From the NCBI GenBank assembly GCA_037157565.1, contig JAZHRO010000012.1, forward strand, positions 61,495,501 to 61,559,500: 64,000 nucleotides of DNA, given 5' to 3'. The position numbers were made by a program, and so were the translations under genes. Below the pieces are notes generated by a model that ran no database searches, was not told the origin of the DNA, and worked only from the letters and a program-made list of their open reading frames with translations. Source of the DNA: Thalassia testudinum. Its lineage: Eukaryota; Streptophyta; Magnoliopsida; Alismatales; Hydrocharitaceae. Shown piece after piece: positions 10,728 to 21,400 of the stretch (its first letter is position 1; each line of letters starts with the position of its first letter).

Positions 10728-12331
10728 GCTCATTACGCCCAGCCGATGGCGTAAAACTCAGCGCTTAACGGGAGGCAACCCGTCATTCTTTGAAAAACCT
10801 GAAACCGTTTCTGACATCGCTATGCGGAACTCATATTGCACTTTAGGGTTCATCCATTAGAACAGCCGACTTCACCTCAGGTATACCTACCCGAGATTAG
10901 AAATCGTTCGCAATAAGTCGCTTCGACCCATTCACTCACCACACACCTGTCCTAACACATGAACTAAGCTGAATTCGAACCCACCTAATTTACAATGGGG
11001 ACATTGCAAATCTTAGGCATGGGGGGGTATGAAAGTGCAAAATGTCAGAAAATTCATATCAAGAAAGGGTTTCATTAAAAAAAAAAAAAAAAGGACTTGA
11101 TAGAGGGGAGGAACAATTCAGGGTCATACAAATGAGAGGAGGAAAAGAAAGAAAAATGACAAAAAGAGCAAAAATAAAGAAAGGAGCACAAAAGGAAAAG
11201 AAAAAGAAAAAGTCATTAGTAAAAGATTAAGGGGTTAACTGAAGTTCTAGACCGAGTCAAGAAAAAGAAAAGAAAAATGCTACAGAGATATAACAAGAGA
11301 TTAGCGGGAACGCTGGTCTTAGGCCTCTTGGGCTAGATTTTTTGCTTAAAAATTCACGTATCCGTTAAAATCTGGACAATCCTCAAGAGGTTGAGGAAAA
11401 TGCAAAGCTTAAGTATTAGGTCTAAGGCTTAGGAAGTATTCGGTCTCGTTAACTGACCTCCAGTTTGCGAGATTCGGTAACCTAAGCACCCAAATTCACA
11501 CACAGTCTGGTTCAGTGCGCATAAATATTCAAAACACGCAAGAGCGTTTAATATTCTGAAAAAGTCACCTAGATTAGGAGCGGCCAATCAACACAAGTTG
11601 ATTTGGACAAGTTCCCAGCGCGGAGAGGCGGGAAATTCTCCTCGAAGATGCGTAACAACATATCGTCTCCTCGGTGCTTGTCTCTTAGGATATTTAAATA
11701 TCCTACTGGGGGCATGTAAGCACTCTGCTGGTTCAGATACCATGGGTGGCATTATCACGAAATGTCGATCGCCAGGGTCTGAATTCGGCCACGGAACGCC
11801 ATGGGTGGGATTATCTCGAAATCTCGAAAGCCAGGGTTCCGGGGGTTGCCATGGGCGGGATTATCTCGAAATCTCGAAAGCCAGGGACCTTTGAGGATTG
11901 ATGATGGGGACGAGGAATCCGATACAGACCGTGTTGAGAAGCTAATCCGAAGCTAGAAATAAAAAAGAAAAGAGAGAGAAAAGCTCTCCAAACAAATAAA
12001 TCTTCTATCTCTCTCTTACAAAAAAACGCACTGCAAACTGAACTTAGGCTAAAAATATCTCAAGCACGGGTACTTTAACCGCGGAGTCCAACAAACCCTA
12101 GGTTAGGTTCTGTGGGCCGTAGAAACCTTTGCAGAAGACTGAGGCTAAAGCGGAACAGGTCCGGATTTTGGTTGGTACTTGAGTACCTCTAGGCCTATTG
12201 TCGGCATTCCCACCTAATCACAAAAGAAAAAGGAGAAGCACTTATCATTATTGACAACATTCAGTGTCTAGAACGGAAGTTAAAACTTTGAAATTTTGCT
12301 AAGGGACTAGCAAAAGCTAGGCATGGGGGTA
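10728..12331 (+). other. Athila A 3' region (former env-like zone) with two polypurine tracts
   Basis: No long reading frame is left. Athila elements may carry an env-like gene here; I see none. A first purine tract (TTAGGCATGGGGGGGTATG) lies at about 11012-11030 after ACATTGCA. The second, next to the LTR, is at about 12318-12331 (TAGGCATGGGGGTA). Between them lie A-rich DNA and a short tandem repeat. The first copy fits the extra polypurine tract described for Athila/Tat elements. Confidence 0.7.
11740..11886 (+). repeat. Three-copy tandem repeat, 50-59 bp units
   Basis: Units begin at 11740, 11799 and 11849, each with CCATGGGNGGNATTATC followed by CGAAAT and a GCCAGGG end. Units 2 and 3 are nearly identical in their first ~40 bases; unit 1 is more diverged. 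It lies between the two polypurine tracts of A. Confidence 0.85.
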
Positions 12332-14954
12332 TGATGAGAGCCTCATCATGAGCCATAACTAGCTCATTTTGACCCAATAAAGAAGATAAAAGCTCCTACA
12401 TAACCTAGAAGAAGGCCTAACTGAAGGAACAAGTGCTCTGAGAAGAAAACATGAAATAAAGGTTAAAACTGCAATTTTACCATTGCAGTAGATAAACAGG
12501 ATTTCTTAGAGGCAAAACATAGGTCAAATGGTCTAAATGAGATAAAAATTGGGTTGAGTCAATCAGAAATGGGTTCATGTGCAATCTAAGAACTAAAAGA
12601 CACTTGGTAACCCTAAAACAGACCCGCTTAAATTAACAAGGTTCCGGTCAGAAAAAAAAGCAAGTAAACCCTCTACAAATCATGGAAAAACATACTCTAG
12701 GGTTTAGAACACTTAATTTGGCCTTTGGAACCTAGTTTGACCTAGATTATGGTCCTAGCTCTTCAATTAACCTAATTTAGGTTTTTACGCAAAATATCCA
12801 GTCAAACGAGGTCAAACCTGAAATCTAACTTCTCCATTGGATTCCTTAGGTCCAAATTAGGTTTATACCAAAATTTGGACCTAAGGAGAGGTCATCTTGA
12901 CCTACTTTGCAATTTAGTACACCCAAATCATAAATTGGTCCCTATCTTTTGAATACCGTTGCAGAGAACCCCCTAGGTTCTTCGCCTCCTTTGCAAACCG
13001 GTCCTGCCGCCATTGCTAGGGCAGAACCGAGCTCCGGCGAGGTTCGGAGAGGGATTGCTCTCTAATCCCTCAGAGATTCCCTCCCAGAAATGGAAGGAGA
13101 ATTCTCTGAAGAATTGCCTTCCATTTAAGACCGATATCGATCCCTGGTGTGAACCCAATCTCTCGTGCGAACGCACGAGAGATTTGGGTATCCTAACTCC
13201 TTTCCATCTCCGGCGACCAACCTCAGGCAATCACGTGCCCTTCACGCCCTGCACACCAAGTCCAGCGCCTATATAAGAACCCACAACTCCGGCCGAAGAG
13301 GCTAAGCTTGATTTTGACGGAGATCCCCTCCAAATTTCTTCTCTCCCATCTCCGGCCAAACGACCCACAAGCTCCGGCGACCGCTTTCCCTCCTTCTCGT
13401 CACTCTGCTGCCATACCAGCAGCAGAGTCCTCTCCGCCTCTTCCTCCCGCGGCGCGCTGTACCCTGCGCGCAAGCTCCTGACCTCATCTTCGTCGCCGCT
13501 TCCTCCCCCAGGGTCTTTCTTCCCCGACGACGGCAGTCACAAGCCGTCCTCTCCACTGCCTCCCTTCACTCCAGACAACCCCAGATACGTTCTCCATCCT
13601 CTCCTCTCTCTTTTCCCCCTGTTATCTCCCTTGATCGACCCTCGACAGACGCTAACCACCTCCATCGTCTTCGCCTCCGACCGCACTCCGGCGAGCCGCC
13701 CACACCACTCCAGCCCTCCACACGGCTCGCCAACCACCTCGAAAGCTCCGCCTCACCTCCAGGAACACACTCCACCCTCCCACTGCCACTCCAGCCCTCC
13801 ACAACCACCCCCCGACCAACCCACCATCTCCGGCCACAGGTTGACCTAGGCACGCACGCCTAGGCCGACCTACGGCCTGCTGCACTGCCCACCGCCTTCG
13901 CCGTGCCACGGCAAAGGTCTCTATCTATTCTGATTTGGCCGAGAGGCGCGTTTTGTGTACGACAGGATTCGAGCTGCTGCCGCCATGGACGACCTCTGAT
14001 GAAGCTCCCGCGAAGCTCCAGGCACCCGGTCTTCCAGACTACAGGTGCTGCATACTAACGCAAGTGTCGCGAGGTGAACGAATCCAGCCGAGGAGCGCTA
14101 GCAGAGCCAGCAGCTGCGGGGCAATCGCACGACGAGGTTTCTGCAGGCGCGCGTGAAGGCGAGACCAGATAGTCCCACATCGTGGGATTGCAACCGGCAG
14201 GTACCGTATAAGTTGTTTTTACGCTTTATTCTTATCGCCTCAGTAAGCACAGGGGTGAGGTCCCTCACTGACCCCACCCGCCTCGTCCGCGGCCTGACCA
14301 CGCGGACCTGGCGGATCCGACCCGACCTAGACCTACGCACTCCTCGCGCATCACACACCTGCAGGTGCGCCTGGTCCCTGGTACGATCCGACCCGATTGA
14401 GACTGTGGCTCTGGTAGAGCGGTTAGAGTGAATTGCTTGAGAGAGAGACACGCGCGGGTAGAGGGAGAAGGGTTAGGTTTTGTTCCCTGTGCAGGCAGGC
14501 TGATTGCAGGAGAAGGACTTGGCCGCTGCAGAAGAAGGAGAAGCAAGACAAAGAAGAAGAAGAAGGCAACGAAGAAAGGAGAAGCAAGACAGAAGAAGAA
14601 GAAAGAAAGAAGTCTTCGCAGGAGAAGAAGAAGAAGGACAAGGGAAGATTGCAAAGAGATCCGAAAGGCAAAGCAGAAGAAGAAAAAGAGAAAGAAAGAT
14701 CACATTTAAGACGTCTGATACATAAATCAGACGTCTAATTCTATTTTTTTTACATCTTTCTTAAAAACTCTTTGAATCAATTATATTTGCATTTAACAGT
14801 TGTATTCTTGGGTTTTACAAAGTACTGAGTTTGCTCCCTGTGTTCGACCTCGGATACTCTAGTTGTTCGAGTAATAAAATTATTTGTTTAAACGTTTTGT
14901 CGGTTCTACTGCAACGTAATACGCCTTTAAATCCGCACAGAAACGTTGACAACA
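12332..14954 (+). repeat. 3' LTR of Athila element A
   Basis: It starts with TGATGAGAGCCTCATCATG directly after the polypurine tract and ends with GTTGACAACA. From 12355 onward it matches 1471-4070 without a gap. It keeps the 5' terminal palindrome lost from the left copy. The base after it, 14955, begins element B. Confidence 0.95.
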
Positions 14955-16548
14955 CCCGACCCCGCTTACATACTGATTTTAGGTTTTGGGTAATTTTTAT
15001 CCAAAACCTGGGATATTCTCGATTATGGGGTATGGATCTGCACCACAATCTGATCCACATCTGTGGACATCTGCTGGCAGGTCCAAGATTTCATCTTTTT
15101 ATTTTGATTCTGACCTGCACCTGTGAATTCTTTATTTCTCTTCTTTGTATAGCGTGCCTAGCTGAGGGCACTAAATTCAACACGTATACAGTTCTTTTTA
15201 GTTTTTATCTCGAAGCGGACCCGACATTCACGTAATTCAAGTACTTTCTACACTATTCCACTCTGTTTTATGTCTTTTTAATACAATGAGGACATTGCAT
15301 TGGATAGGCATGGGGGAGTGGATATTCATCTCTGAATTTATTCGTCAGCTCCGTAGATTTGTTTTATGTTCTTTTATTAAAAAAAATTATGGAATTAGGA
15401 AAGAGAACTTGGATTTAAGAAAATTTTCAATCTTAGGAAATACTACATTATGATCAGAACACAAAGACCCTTCAGGTCTTTGGACTTAATCAGCCCGTGT
15501 ACCCACTAAAATATAGATTTGCTTTTCGAGTCCTCTCCAACCTAAATTCTATTTTAATTGGAGTAAATAAGTTTGGGTGATAAGTATACGACTTATCAAC
15601 CCGCCCTCTGATTTGAGGAAATTTTGAGTTTTAAGCATCTACACACTATCTTGTCACTGACTCGTTGTTCGACAATTTTAATGAAAATTGGGTAGCTAAT
15701 GAACCTTCTCGGGTGATATGGCTGGCAAGTTATCATGGGTAACAGCCATAGGTAGGTTGTCCAGAGCCCAGTCACAAGACCTTTCTCTTTTTGCTACCTT
15801 TAGGTAAATCTTAGACCAGGGAAGCCACCTACTTAAAAAGAGAAAAAGAAAATCAAAAGGAAAAGGAAAAAAAAAAGGAGAAAAGAAAAAAAGAAATAAG
15901 CCACACTTCGCCGCATGAGTATGGCTGGTAAGTTGTCGGTGGTAACAACTTATCGACCGGTTGTCCAAAACCCAGCTCAATAAATGCACTGAAAATTCCC
16001 AAAACACTTAGGAAGAAGCGGAGAAGTAGAATAAACTGAGGAGATATACACTAGATTCACCATTGTGTTGACCTCGTGAAAATAAAAGTAGGGAGAAAGC
16101 TATCGGTTGTAAACATACACCTTTAGGCAGAATTCTCTTTTTAAGGTCACCTAGAGGCATAGAAATCCGAAGTCCATTTTTATTGCCGGTCAACGAGTCT
16201 ATCACATTCACAATAAGATGCTTAGAACTTAGGGTTCTCATCAAATCTTGAGTGAGTTGAATGGCCGTAGAAAGCCACTCTTAAACCCTAAAATTTGAAA
16301 ATCCAAAAAAATTAGAAAAGAAGAAAAAGAGATAAAGAAATTTCTTTCTTTGAATAAGACGAGGGCTTGAGACGGTCTATATTTTGGCAGATACCTGAGC
16401 ACTGTTGTGTCTTTAAAAGTTCAGATCCTAAGTAAATATTTTCTTAATGATTGAAAATAACTCAAGCCCAAATAATCCACCCTGATTCTTTTATAAATAG
16501 CATATAATTTTTGCTAGGGACTAGCAAAAGATAGGCATGGCGGTATAA

Positions 16549-16564
16549 TGTAAACATGTTTACA
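16549..16564 (+). repeat. Perfect 16-bp palindrome at LTR start of B
   Basis: TGTAAACATGTTTACA is its own reverse complement and forms the first 16 bases of the LTR. Confidence 0.9.
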
Positions 16565-17236
16565 CTACTTCAGATGTCTATTTATGCATGTTCTTAAGCA
16601 TAGGATTGCATTGCATATTATAAATATTGCATAACATGCATTATCTTGCATTTAGATTAGTTTGAATAAAATGGAGGTTAATTGTCTCCTTTAATGTTCA
16701 TGGACAGGGCAAACTTTTTATCGGGGCCTCGAATCGAGGATCCAACTGTACAGATGTGATCAGGGAGACGATTGGAGTTCAACGACTCCAAGATCGTCCT
16801 AATCAGACATCTGTAGCATCAGATAGAGATCGGAGAACCCTAGAAGATCAAGGGCCAAGATGGTGTGAATCTGCATTTCAAACGACAAATCCGACCGCAC
16901 GGATGGATTCAGATTGACGATCGCAGCCTAACGATGCGAAAATCGACTCAATCTGACACCAGTGGCACCATCTACATCATCCAAAAGATGGACGGCCAAG
17001 ATGGCACCACGTGGTGCCATCTCGGCCGCCCAACCAGCCGCCCTCAATCACTGAAGACAATAGTGCCCACGCATCTCCGTCGTTGGATCAAGATCCAACG
17101 GCTGAGAGAGGAGCTCAGCCGGCGCTTGAAGACCCTGAAGAATCACTGGAAGGAGCTATCTCGACCAATGGATCTCAATCCAACAGTCCTGATCAAGTGT
17201 TCAAAAGATCGGCCGCCCACCCATCCACGCACACAG

Positions 17237-17290
17237 TGCAGTGGATAAGGCGCTCGGTCGCCTTAAGGCGCGGGTTCGAATCCGCATGAG
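17237..17290 (+). other. tRNA-like pol III box segment inside LTR of B
   Basis: TGCAGTGGATAAGG resembles a tRNA A box and GGTTCGAATCC (17273-17283) is a perfect B box, about 32 bases apart. The middle GCCTTAAGGC is self-complementary. A proper acceptor stem pairing with the 3' side is not visible and the anticodon arm is short. It may be a degenerate tRNA or the head of a tRNA-derived SINE. Confidence 0.5.
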
Positions 17291-17533
17291 GAGGCGAGCG
17301 GGCGCATGCGACCGTGCGATGAGGATCGAGCAGCTACAGGCACTCGATAGCCCGCGCCATCACACGCGTGAGCACGCGCTAAGGAGTGGGCGAGGAGGCG
17401 CGAGATAAGCCATCCGATCTCACGATCGGACAGTGAAATCGGACGGCTAAGATCAGCAGATCGTGAACGCGTGTTACACGTGCGAGCAGGCAAGCAGGCG
17501 CGCGCGCTCCGGCCCACTACGCCCACAATGGGG

Positions 17534-17563
17534 CTTTAGCGACGGTTTTATCCGTCACTAAAG
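17534..17563 (+). repeat. Hairpin CTTTAGCGACGG / CCGTCACTAAAG
   Basis: Twelve-base arms with one mismatch flank a six-base loop TTTTAT. It lies about 60 bases upstream of the LTR TATA box. Confidence 0.75.
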
Positions 17564-17620
17564 ACCTCTTATTTAATGTTTTGAGATTTAAATGATCAAA
17601 TTACCCTCACTCCTTGCAAC

Positions 17621-17629
17621 TATAAAAGG
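17621..17629 (+). promoter_or_regulatory. TATA box of element B LTR
   Basis: TATAAAAGG is followed by a C/T-rich leader starting about 30 bases downstream, as expected for an LTR promoter. Confidence 0.5.
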
Positions 17630-17919
17630 AGACCCCTTACACACGAAATTCTCATCCCTTCCTTCTCTTCTCTCCCTCTCCAAAACTCAAAAGAAGCTTG
17701 TCCCACACACCCAGGATGCTTCTCGCGAGATAAAGTCAATTTTTCGTCCCCCGTTCGGAAGCAAATCCCGCGACGACGACGACGTGCTACCCCGTTCCCG
17801 TTCTTCCTGCTTCATCCTCCTTCGTCCTGCTTCGTTCCCCGTCTTTTAGGCGTCGTCCCGTTCGGCTCGTCCTCCAAGCGACCGTCAAGGAGGATATCTC
17901 TCTCCCCATTCTTTTTACT

Positions 17920-17975
17920 GCTTTCTAGAGTAGATTTATTGCTTTCTAGAGTAGATTTACTACTTTCTAGTGTAA
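17920..17975 (+). repeat. 21-bp tandem repeat in LTR of B
   Basis: Two full copies of GCTTTCTAGAGTAGATTTA(T/C)T (17920-17940, 17941-17961) and a diverged third ACTTTCTAGTGTAAT lie in the transcribed part of the LTR. Confidence 0.75.
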
Positions 17976-18297
17976 TCATTTTCCCGCATTCTAGTCATAA
18001 TGTTTAGTGTAACGAACAATCCTTCTGATAATGAATTCCATGTTCATTCTACATCTCTTTTTTATTTTTGTTTGTAATATTCTCTCTCTTCTATTTAGTG
18101 TAAATAGATAGATAGTTTCGAATCAATTAAATTACTTCGTGACAAATAAAACAAACACGTGTTTTTAAATCAAACGTCCGCCTCCTTGAGTTCGACCCGG
18201 GATTTCTATTCCGGTATAAATTTTATTTGTTGAACACGAGTTCTTCGCTTTCATACTACGACGACAGGTTTTCAAAACCAAACACGTTAGTGTAGCA

Positions 18298-18462
18298 ACT
18301 TGGAGCATTCAACACCCTCCAAGAGGCTCATGGTGGTATTTGCGGCAACCATGAGCAGCATAAAGACCTCTTGGCCCTGCTATTCCAGGCGAGATATTTT
18401 TTGCTCCAGATGAAGCTGCAGTGCAAAGACTTCGTTTGCAGGTGTGATAAGTGTTAGCGCTT
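18298..18462 (+). pseudogene. Tat integrase zinc-finger piece
   Basis: After a short frameshift the sequence reads LQEAHGGICGNHEQH...DFVCRCDKC, the HHCC zinc finger at the start of a gypsy integrase, followed by a stop and RFA. It continues the Tat pol seen at 1-1470; the roughly 80 residues normally between RNase H and this finger are missing. The frame goes on at 24056 after the inserted solo LTR. Confidence 0.85.
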
Positions 18463-21400
18463 TGCTCGCACACTAAATCGGTGTTTTAAGATTGTCATGT
18501 TATAGTATAACCAAAATAACGCTCAAACAAATAAATTTATTACTCAAAAAACTTCCAAGGTCAAACACAGGGAGCAATATGGAATCCAAATCTCAATATC
18601 ACAATTTAAATCAAGAATAAAAATTGCAATAAAAATGAATTAAAATGGTGATTTAAATCACCAATTACTCCTCACAAATAGCACTTAAATCAAGCCTCAA
18701 GTATATGCAATTAAAGTATTAGATGTCTTAAATAGCCCTCTACTACAGTGCTAGAAACTCAAGGGTTTCTCACTCTTCCTGTGCAGCTTTTCTTCTCCTT
18801 TTGGCTCTTTCCCTGTTTCTTCTTCTTCTCCTCTTCTTCTTATGCGGCTCCTTCTTCTTTCTTCTTCTTCTGCTCAAGCCTTCCTCTTTATTTCCTTCTC
18901 TATCTTTCTTCTTCTTTAGCTACGGCCCTTCTTTCTTTCCTTCTTCCTTTTTCTTCTCACAGAGGGGCAAGGCTTCTTGAATTTGACTAAGTGTCAGCCA
19001 GTTCTCGCCAAGAGCAAAACCCTCCCCCTACCTGTGCAGACTCTCTCTCTTTCTCTCCTCTTAGGCTACGCCCTCCCAGGGCCTTCCAGGGTGTTAAGAC
19101 TCGTGCTGTTAGAGCCCTCTAAGATATCTGGGATTTGGGTCAGATGTCTGGACATCTTCCCAGACGTCTGGAAATCAAATTTTTCGTGTACGTCCTTGCG
19201 TCTGCGCGCAGATAGTAGCAGCCTCGTTTTCTTCTCTCCTTCTCTCTCCTCTCGCCGATGAAACCCTAACCCAGCGCCTACTTAAACCCCCCTCTTCTCC
19301 CTCGTTCACCTTACCTTCAGCCACCCTCCTCCTTCCTCCAACGCGAGAGCAGTGAGAGGCGAGTAGCGAGCATGAGCGATGTGAGAGGAGAGGAGCAGCG
19401 AGGGGAAGAGAGGAGAGCAATTGTGCAAGCTCGTGAGGGAGCTCGCCAGAGAGCTCACGGCCGGTCGGGCATGAGCGAGGCGGAGAGGTGCATCAGGGAG
19501 GTCCTCCCCGACACTGCTGCAGCCAGAACAGCGTGCGAGCGGGCGCAACCCAGCCGCGCGTAGCGCGAGAAGGCAAAGGCAGTTTCTAGTTCTGGGATTT
19601 TCCCAGAATCAGACGTCTGGATCTACATCCAGACGATGCAGACAACGTCTGGAGGAGGTTCCAGACGACTGAGAGGTAAGTTCCGTGACGTACACCTACT
19701 TTGCGGATACGGCCATGCAAGTCGTTTTGTCGAGGCACTGTTCCATGCCATATTGAGGAGATTTGCGTCGATGTGTGCAGGATTCTCTTCGGGAAGGCGC
19801 GGGACACGCCCTCCCACGCAGTTTAGACGTCTGGGCGAGGCACCAGACGGCGGGAAGCGTCTCTAGACATCCGGAGAGGTGGTCGGACGTCTGAAACTAG
19901 GTCCAGACAGTTCAGTGGAGTTCCTAGACGTCTGAGGAGTAGCGCAGAGTTGAAGTATGGTTCTGAACTCTTTTAAGACGTCTGGAAGTGTTATAACCCA
20001 GGGCATCAAGCGTCGTTTAAGACATCTGGGAAGTGGTACAGACGTCTAGTCAGACGTCTGGAATTAAATTTTTTCGGCGTACGGGTTCGCGTCTGCGCGC
20101 ACATGAACCTGCCGCCCTCCTTCTTCTCTTTCCTCCCTCCCTGCAGACAGCTTTTTCTCTCTCTCTCCCCTCGGCAGCTTACATATACACCTCTCTCTCC
20201 CTCACCCTCTACTTGTTGGAATACTTTTTATCATGTTCTGAGTAGTCTCTTGTGAATGATCCTTGTGATAGGACCTCATTCCGTTGCGAATTTAGGATTT
20301 GCTGAGGCACGTGGACCTGCCAATCAAGCCCCCAGTACTCCTGGGTTTACTGGTAGAGTGGCTTCCCCTAGTTTAATTACAAACATGAATGCATTGTGGA
20401 ATGAATGTTAGATCCTAGGGTATGGCATGAATCCTAGGACTAGAAACACTGGAATATTTGTATGGAATGTATGGATTGCAGTCTTGGATGAGTAAATAGA
20501 ATAATAACAATTACCTGTAAATAGATAACAGCTGCCTGCGAAATGTAAGGTACTGTTGTTAGCAAACTATTGCATGTAAATTCCTGTTGTTTACGATTAA
20601 ATACAAGCTGTCTGTATATGAACTGGAAATGGAAGATTGAATGTTGGAAACACGAGCTACCTGCGAATAAACATGGAATGTGAATAATAAAGTTACATGC
20701 TACATGTGTAGAACCTGAGAAATGGAAATAGAAATGATGAAACCTAGTATGGCTTGGCCTGAGAAACATGAGCATGAACCCTACGGGGTATTAGGAGTAG
20801 AGCTCCTGGAAATAAATGGAATGGAACTGGAAATGTGAATGGGGAAGTGAGTTGGCCCTTGAATACGGAGTACCAAGGAGAACAACTGTCCCCCTTTTTA
20901 GTGTAGAGCGGAGCTAGCCGCCCTAGGGTTGGGACCCAGGGTTAGGATTAACCACTTTGTACCGACTTTTTAGCCCTCGCGTACACAGTACCGGGGAGAG
21001 CTACTAGTGTAGGGAGAGAGCTAACCACCCCACGGGGCCCGAGGTTCAGCTAGTTGCCTTACACTGACTTGTTAGGCCCATTGGGCAAACCAAGGTAGTC
21101 AGGCGAGGGTGCGCGGACTGTGGAGGGGCGAGACCCATGTTTGGTTCTTAAGGGTTAGACCCCTGCTACTGAGAGGGCTATGCCCTATACTAGTTCCGTG
21201 CTGTACTTTGGGCGCACCTGTTAATGGAAACGACTGACCACGTGCCAGTGCGGGGTAGCTACCCGTGCGTTTATCGCGCATGCCGTAGTCACCGTTACAT
21301 CTGTCAGTGACCTTGGGGTGGTTGACTGAGTGTAGGACCACCATGGGGGACTCTCCCGGCCATGAAAGCACCACGTGCTACTTCTACTCTTCAGAAAAGA

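Larger units (their letters stand above)
1471..14954 (+). mobile_element. Athila LTR retrotransposon A, nearly complete and young
   Basis: The element has two 2,600-bp LTRs aligned without gaps, a tRNA-Asp primer site, a gag frame, a long uninterrupted pol frame, and a 3' non-coding region with two polypurine tracts. The order PR-RT-RNaseH-IN, the DLGAS protease box, the 1.6-kb region after pol and the LTR type place it in the Athila lineage of Ty3/gypsy. By eye the LTRs differ at nine positions. The 5' LTR lacks its first 19-23 bases and there is no matching target duplication: the right flank is CCCGA and the left flank is old Tat sequence. The left border therefore looks deleted rather than a clean insertion. 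Known defects are one in-frame stop inside gag-pol and no recognisable zinc knuckle. Confidence 0.93.
14955..18297 (+). mobile_element. 3' remnant of a second Athila-like element B with its 3' LTR
   Basis: The internal part 14955-16548 repeats the architecture of A: a first tract after ACATTGCATTGG (GATAGGCATGGGGGAG, about 15303-15318), about 1.2 kb of non-coding A-rich DNA, then GCTAGGGACTAGCAAAAGAT and a second tract TAGGCATGGCGGTA (about 16532-16545). The LTR follows at 16549. Element A sits upstream of the first tract, so B was probably the target of A. B's 5' LTR, gag and pol are absent from the window; they were probably lost in the deletion that also trimmed A and the Tat element. Confidence 0.75.
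16549..18297 (+). repeat. 3' LTR of element B
   Basis: It begins with TGTAAACATGTTTACA after a polypurine tract and probably ends in TGTAGCA at 18297, where Tat integrase sequence resumes. The stretch GAGTTCGACCCGGGAT near 18198 corresponds to TGTTCGACCTCGGAT of the A LTR, so it is the same broad family but another lineage. Length is about 1.75 kb. The right border is inferred from resumption of the Tat frame, not from a target duplication. Confidence 0.75.

Noticed and set aside
17237..17290. A functional tRNA gene
   Set aside because: A and B boxes are present, but no acceptor stem closes and the anticodon arm is too short.
18748..18990. Serine/phenylalanine-rich plus-strand frame
   Set aside because: It is the complement of the GAA-rich tract of a minus-strand Athila-like LTR.
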